A stretch of DNA of 44,016 bases from the NCBI GenBank assembly GCA_026706755.1, contig JAPOYG010000224.1:1-44016 (forward strand), read 5' to 3'. How positions within the stretch are numbered: position 1 is the stretch's first letter; each line of letters begins with the position of its first letter. Position numbers and translations under genes: made by a program. The notes beneath the pieces are model-generated. The model worked only from the letters and a program-made list of their open reading frames with translations, had not been told where the DNA came from and did not search any database. This stretch comes from Acidobacteriota bacterium. GTDB lineage: Bacteria > Acidobacteriota > Vicinamibacteria > Vicinamibacterales > UBA8438. Below, one piece after another: positions 41,183 to 44,016 of the stretch.

Positions 41183-41959
41183 ATGAAGCGACGCAGGAAG
41201 GGAGACCGCTCCGCGGCGCGCGGCCGAACGCCCGCGCCAGCGCCCGAGCCCGGGCCGGGGGGCGACGCGGCGCGGCCCCGCAAGTCGACGACACGCGAGT
41301 ACGTCGAGTCGCTGGTGATCGCGGTCATCCTTGCCTTCTTCATTCGCACGTGGGTGGTGCAGGCCTTCAAGATCCCGACCGGGTCCATGGAGCACAACCT
41401 GCTGATCGGGGATCACCTCCTGGTCAACAAGTTCGTCTTCAGCCCGTCGGAGTCCGGGATCGAGCGCCTGCTGCTGCCGCACCGGGAAGTGGACCGGGGC
41501 GACATCGTCGTCTTCAAGTACCCGGAAGCTCCCGAGCGGGACTTCATCAAGCGCGTCATCGGCCTCCCGGGCGAGTCGCTCGAGGTCCGCGACAAGACGG
41601 TCCTCATCGACGGCGCTCCCCTCGACGAGCCGTACCTGCCGGAGTGGATGACCCGTTTGACCCAGGGAGCCTACGCGGTCGACGGGCGCGACAACCATGG
41701 ACCGGTCGCGATCCCCCAGGGTCACTACTTCGTCATGGGCGACAACCGCGACAATTCGGAGGACAGCCGGTACTGGGGAACGCTGCCGCACGACCACCTG
41801 AAGGGCAAGGCCGTCCTCGTCTACTGGTCCTACGATGCGGAGCGGCCGGAGCTGATGACCCAGACGGGCGTCGGCGCCACGGTCCGCCGCATGGCGTCCG
41901 TGGTCACGCACTTCTTCACACGCACGCGCTGGAGCCGGATGTTCCGCCCCGTCGGGTGA
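41183..41959 (+). CDS. lepB: Signal peptidase I
   Basis: Signal peptidase I removes signal peptides from exported proteins. The 258-residue protein has a basic, Pro-rich cytoplasmic start, one membrane helix (about 43-60), the catalytic Ser68 in KIPTGSMEHNLLIGD, Lys123 in DFIKRVIGLPGE as general base, and the box E motif FVMGDNRDNSEDSRYWG. It begins 24 nt after lepA on the same strand; lepA-lepB is a classic gene pair. A terminator-like hairpin pair follows it. Confidence 0.97.
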   Translation: MKRRRKGDRSAARGRTPAPAPEPGPGGDAARPRKSTTREYVESLVIAVILAFFIRTWVVQAFKIPTGSMEHNLLIGDHLLVNKFVFSPSESGIERLLLPHREVDRGDIVVFKYPEAPERDFIKRVIGLPGESLEVRDKTVLIDGAPLDEPYLPEWMTRLTQGAYAVDGRDNHGPVAIPQGHYFVMGDNRDNSEDSRYWGTLPHDHLKGKAVLVYWSYDAERPELMTQTGVGATVRRMASVVTHFFTRTRWSRMFRPVG

Positions 41960-41965
41960 GGCAGG

Positions 41966-42038
41966 CCGCGTCCCGGAGGAGGCGGTTCCCGAGGACGCGG
42001 CACGGCGCCCGCAGCCGCCCCGAGGGCTGCAGGCGCCG
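41966..42038. terminator. Two hairpins between convergent lepB and ankyrin genes
   Basis: First: CCGCGTCC (41966-41973) pairs with GGACGCGG (41993-42000). Second and stronger: CGGCGCCCGCAGCC (42003-42016) pairs with GGCTGCAGGCGCCG (42025-42038), with one mismatch, around an eight-base loop. They fill the 87-base gap between convergent genes, so they probably end transcription from both sides. Confidence 0.65.
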
Positions 42039-42046
42039 CCGTGGTC

Positions 42047-43657
42047 TCAGTTGTCGGTCGTCGCGGGAACGTCCCGCAGGCGCTCCTGGACCGTGCCGGG
42101 GATCCCGAGCCGGGTGTTCGCGCCGAGCTCGGCGAGCAGCTCGGCCGTCTCCGGCCAGCTCTGGAACTGGAACGACTGCTTGGAGCCCTCGGCCATGCGG
42201 TACGCGGTCCGGCCCCGGAAGTCCCGCGCGTCGATGTCCGCCCCGTGGGCGACGAGGTACTCGATGACCTCGTTCATCCCGCGGAAGGCGGCGCCGTGCA
42301 GGGCGGTGAAGTTCGCTTCGTTGGTCGCGTTGATGTCGGCCCCGGCCTCGTGGAGAACGCGAACCGCTTCCTCGGAGCTCGTCGCGCGGACGCCGCGCGG
42401 CTGCCGCGGCGTGTAGGTGGCCGGTCCGAGCCCCGCCGCCGCCATGAACGGTGTCGTCCCGTCGACCGTGGTCAGGTGCTGGTCGGCGCCCGCCTCGAGC
42501 AGGATCCGAAGCACCTCCGCGCTGCTCGACGTGAAGCTCGGCATCACGGCGAAGACGTGCGACTGCCCGCCGGTGCCGTTCAGGTCGTATGCCGCCACCC
42601 AGAGCGGCGTCGCGCCCCGCAGGTCGCCGGTGCCGCAGGCGAACGGCTCGAAGGCGCCCTTCTTCGGGTAGCCGATGTAGCTCATGATCATCGCCGAGGT
42701 CGTGATGCGGCCGTTCGGGTCGGCCCCCGCGTCGAGCAGCGCCTGCACCAGCGCCGGCCGCTGGGCCGGGCTCAGGCGCCGCGCCCCGAGCCCCGCGTAG
42801 AGTCCGCCGCGGCCGTGCCGCCGGTACCAGTCGTCCAGCCACATGCTGACGTTGCCGGCTGCTGCGTGGAGGGCGGGAATGCCGTTGATGGTGGAGTTCG
42901 GGTCCGCGCCCTGCTCCAGCAGGAAGCGCGCGAACGCGTCCTGCGCACTCGTGATCGCGAACGGGAGGGCGTGGGTGCCGTCGGCGCTCGGCTCGTTGAC
43001 GTCGACGCCGGCCGCGAGGAGCGCCTCGGCGGTGGCGATGTCGCCGTTCCGGGCCGCGTACAGGAGCGGGGTGAAGCCCTTCACGGTCGAAAGGTGCGGG
43101 TCGGCGCCTGCTTCGAGCAGCAGGTGCACGATCTCCGGATGAGGCTCGGACACCGCCCACATGAGGGCGCTGCTGCGCGTCTCGCCGGTGACGGCGTTGA
43201 CGTCGGCGCCGTGCCCGACGAGCAGGCGCACGACTTCCGTGCTGCCGGTCCGGGCCGCGGTCATCAGCGGGGTGAGGCCGCTGGCCTGCGACGCGTTCAC
43301 GTTGGCGCCGGCCTCCACGAGGCGGCGCACCATCGGGAGGCTGGCGTTCTCGGCCGCCCGCTCCAGCGGGGTCACCCCGTGGTCGTCGGCGGCGTTGACG
43401 CTCGCGCCCGCCGCGAGCAGCCGATCGGCCGACTCGAGGTCGTCCCAGTGGGCGGCCCACAGCAGGGCCGTGGCGCCGTCCGCGCGGGCCGCGTTCGCGT
43501 CGACCCCTTCCGCGAGGAGTCGGCGAACCTCGGCGGAGTCCTGCTCCGCCGCGGCGGTCACGAGCCGCAGATCCTGCGCCTGGGCCGCGGTCGCGGCGAC
43601 GACGATCCAGGCCGCGAGCCATGCGGCGGGACCACAACGTCTGATTGTCACCAGCAT
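42047..43657 (-). CDS. Exported ankyrin-repeat protein
   Basis: Ankyrin repeats are protein-binding helical hairpins. The 536-residue protein starts with a signal peptide (residues 1-28, AAWLAAWIVVAATAAQAQ, cleavage after AQA) and then carries roughly twelve ankyrin repeats through most of its length, for example ADGATALLWAAHWDDLESA, GFTPLLYAARNGDIATAEAL and NFTALHGAAFRGMNEVIEYL, each about 33 residues with G-x-TPL-x-x-AA and LL-x-x-GAD-x-N features. There is no enzyme domain. A non-repeat insert near residues 270-345 includes WLDDWYRRHGRGG. The partner is unknown. A -10 box only 6 nt before the ATG suggests a leaderless transcript. Confidence 0.9.
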   Translation of the reverse strand: MLVTIRRCGPAAWLAAWIVVAATAAQAQDLRLVTAAAEQDSAEVRRLLAEGVDANAARADGATALLWAAHWDDLESADRLLAAGASVNAADDHGVTPLERAAENASLPMVRRLVEAGANVNASQASGLTPLMTAARTGSTEVVRLLVGHGADVNAVTGETRSSALMWAVSEPHPEIVHLLLEAGADPHLSTVKGFTPLLYAARNGDIATAEALLAAGVDVNEPSADGTHALPFAITSAQDAFARFLLEQGADPNSTINGIPALHAAAGNVSMWLDDWYRRHGRGGLYAGLGARRLSPAQRPALVQALLDAGADPNGRITTSAMIMSYIGYPKKGAFEPFACGTGDLRGATPLWVAAYDLNGTGGQSHVFAVMPSFTSSSAEVLRILLEAGADQHLTTVDGTTPFMAAAGLGPATYTPRQPRGVRATSSEEAVRVLHEAGADINATNEANFTALHGAAFRGMNEVIEYLVAHGADIDARDFRGRTAYRMAEGSKQSFQFQSWPETAELLAELGANTRLGIPGTVQERLRDVPATTDN

Positions 43658-43663
43658 GGCCCC

Positions 43664-43693
43664 ACTATATGCAAGAGCCGGCGCCGCCGTCTA
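43664..43693 (-). promoter_or_regulatory. Promoter of the ankyrin gene, likely giving a leaderless transcript
   Basis: On the minus strand TAGACG (43693-43688) and TATAGT (43669-43664) are 18 nt apart. The -10 box ends 6 nt before the ATG at 43657, so RNA should start at or next to the start codon, and no ribosome site is present. Confidence 0.55.
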
Positions 43694-43712
43694 CCGGCGG
43701 CCCGGTGCCGCA

Positions 43713-43738
43713 CGCGCGGCGTCCCTGCGTGCCGCGCG
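43713..43738. repeat. GC-rich hairpin in the 339-base ankyrin upstream region
   Basis: CGCGCGGC (43713-43720) pairs perfectly with GCCGCGCG (43731-43738) around a ten-base loop. The rest of the region between the ankyrin gene and the last gene is extremely GC-rich, with no convincing coding sequence, only promoter signals at both ends. Confidence 0.4.
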
Positions 43739-43929
43739 GGTCGCGGAGCGAAGGAGCTCGACCGGGCTCCGCCCGCGCGGCGTCCCCCGGCCCGGCGGCC
43801 CGGAGGCCGACCCGGGAGCCCTCGCCGTGGACGGCGCGAACCCCTCGGGTCTGCGGGGCGCCGGGCGGAGCCGTCCGGCGGCGATTCGCGGGCTCGATCT
43901 TTTCGAGTTCCGGGCGCCGCGTCCAGGGG

Positions 43930-43935
43930 TATACT
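43930..43935 (+). promoter_or_regulatory. Candidate -10 box of the last gene
   Basis: TATACT matches the -10 consensus in five of six positions and lies about 62 nt before the ATG at 43997. The best -35 candidate, TTCCGG at 43908-43913, is weak. Confidence 0.45.
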
Positions 43936-43996
43936 GTGGGGCTCAGAACACAGGCTGCCACCGTTCCGGCCGCCGCGTGCTCCAGGAGCTGGGACC

Positions 43997-44016
43997 ATGT
44001 CGAGAAAGCTGATCGC
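43997..44016 (+). CDS. Start of an unidentified gene (partial)
   Basis: ATG at 43997 begins the reading MSRKLI and runs off the window. AGGAG at 43984-43988, 8 nt upstream, and the -10 box at 43930 support a real start. Nothing can be said about its function from six codons. Confidence 0.5.

Noticed and set aside
42047-43657. Ankyrin repeats as a DNA-level tandem repeat array
   Set aside because: Repeats are similar as protein only; the DNA units are diverged, so this is an old protein repeat, not a recent DNA expansion.
1-44016. CRISPR array, prophage or insertion sequence
   Set aside because: No regularly spaced repeats, integrase, transposase or phage structural genes were seen on either strand.

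Overview
This window is about 44 kb of very GC-rich, tightly packed bacterial chromosome. Gene content and order (a complete F-type ATP synthase membrane block, a full division and cell wall cluster, a mutS2-dnaG-rpoD block, an orphan larB, and an exported ankyrin-repeat protein) fit a member of the Acidobacteriota, perhaps Vicinamibacteria. That assignment is inference from style and content, not from a marker search. No prophage, insertion sequence or CRISPR array was seen.

Left part (1-10.9 kb): on the minus strand an ATP synthase operon runs atpZ-atpI-atpB-atpE-atpF and leaves the window. Then come a frameshifted phzF-like gene, a secreted beta-propeller protein, a single-chain 2-oxoacid dehydrogenase E1 (alpha and beta fused), a cupin, a rhomboid protease, the lipid II flippase murJ and a divergent YchF-type GTPase.

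Centre (11.0-27.5 kb): one long plus-strand division and cell wall (dcw) cluster, mraZ-rsmH-ftsL-ftsI-murE-murF-mraY-murD-ftsW-murG-murC-ftsQ-ftsA-ftsZ. Many stop and start codons overlap. It begins with a recognisable promoter followed by three TGGAN boxes at 10-bp spacing, the expected MraZ operator. murB and ddl are missing from their usual place. A 121-bp near-palindrome covers the end of murD.

Right-centre (27.5-35.9 kb), minus strand: larB, mutS2, dnaG, rpoD, a CAU-anticodon tRNA (best read as tRNA-Ile2), a zinc-ribbon coiled-coil protein and acpS. Right end (36-44 kb): a processive family-2 glycosyltransferase overlapping a citrate synthase, then a small exported DUF411 metal-binding protein, lepA, lepB, an ankyrin-repeat protein on the minus strand, and the first codons of another gene.

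The most striking item is the DUF411 gene at 38763-39212. Its frame is open from a well-formed promoter and ribosome site to the stop except for one TGA, which sits exactly where the family's conserved first cysteine should be (TCGCC becomes T-TGA-GCC). A bacterial SECIS-like stem-loop follows at once. This is best explained as a selenoprotein, an exported DUF411 protein with selenocysteine in its metal or redox motif. Ordinary gene calling would cut it to a 106-residue fragment without its signal peptide.
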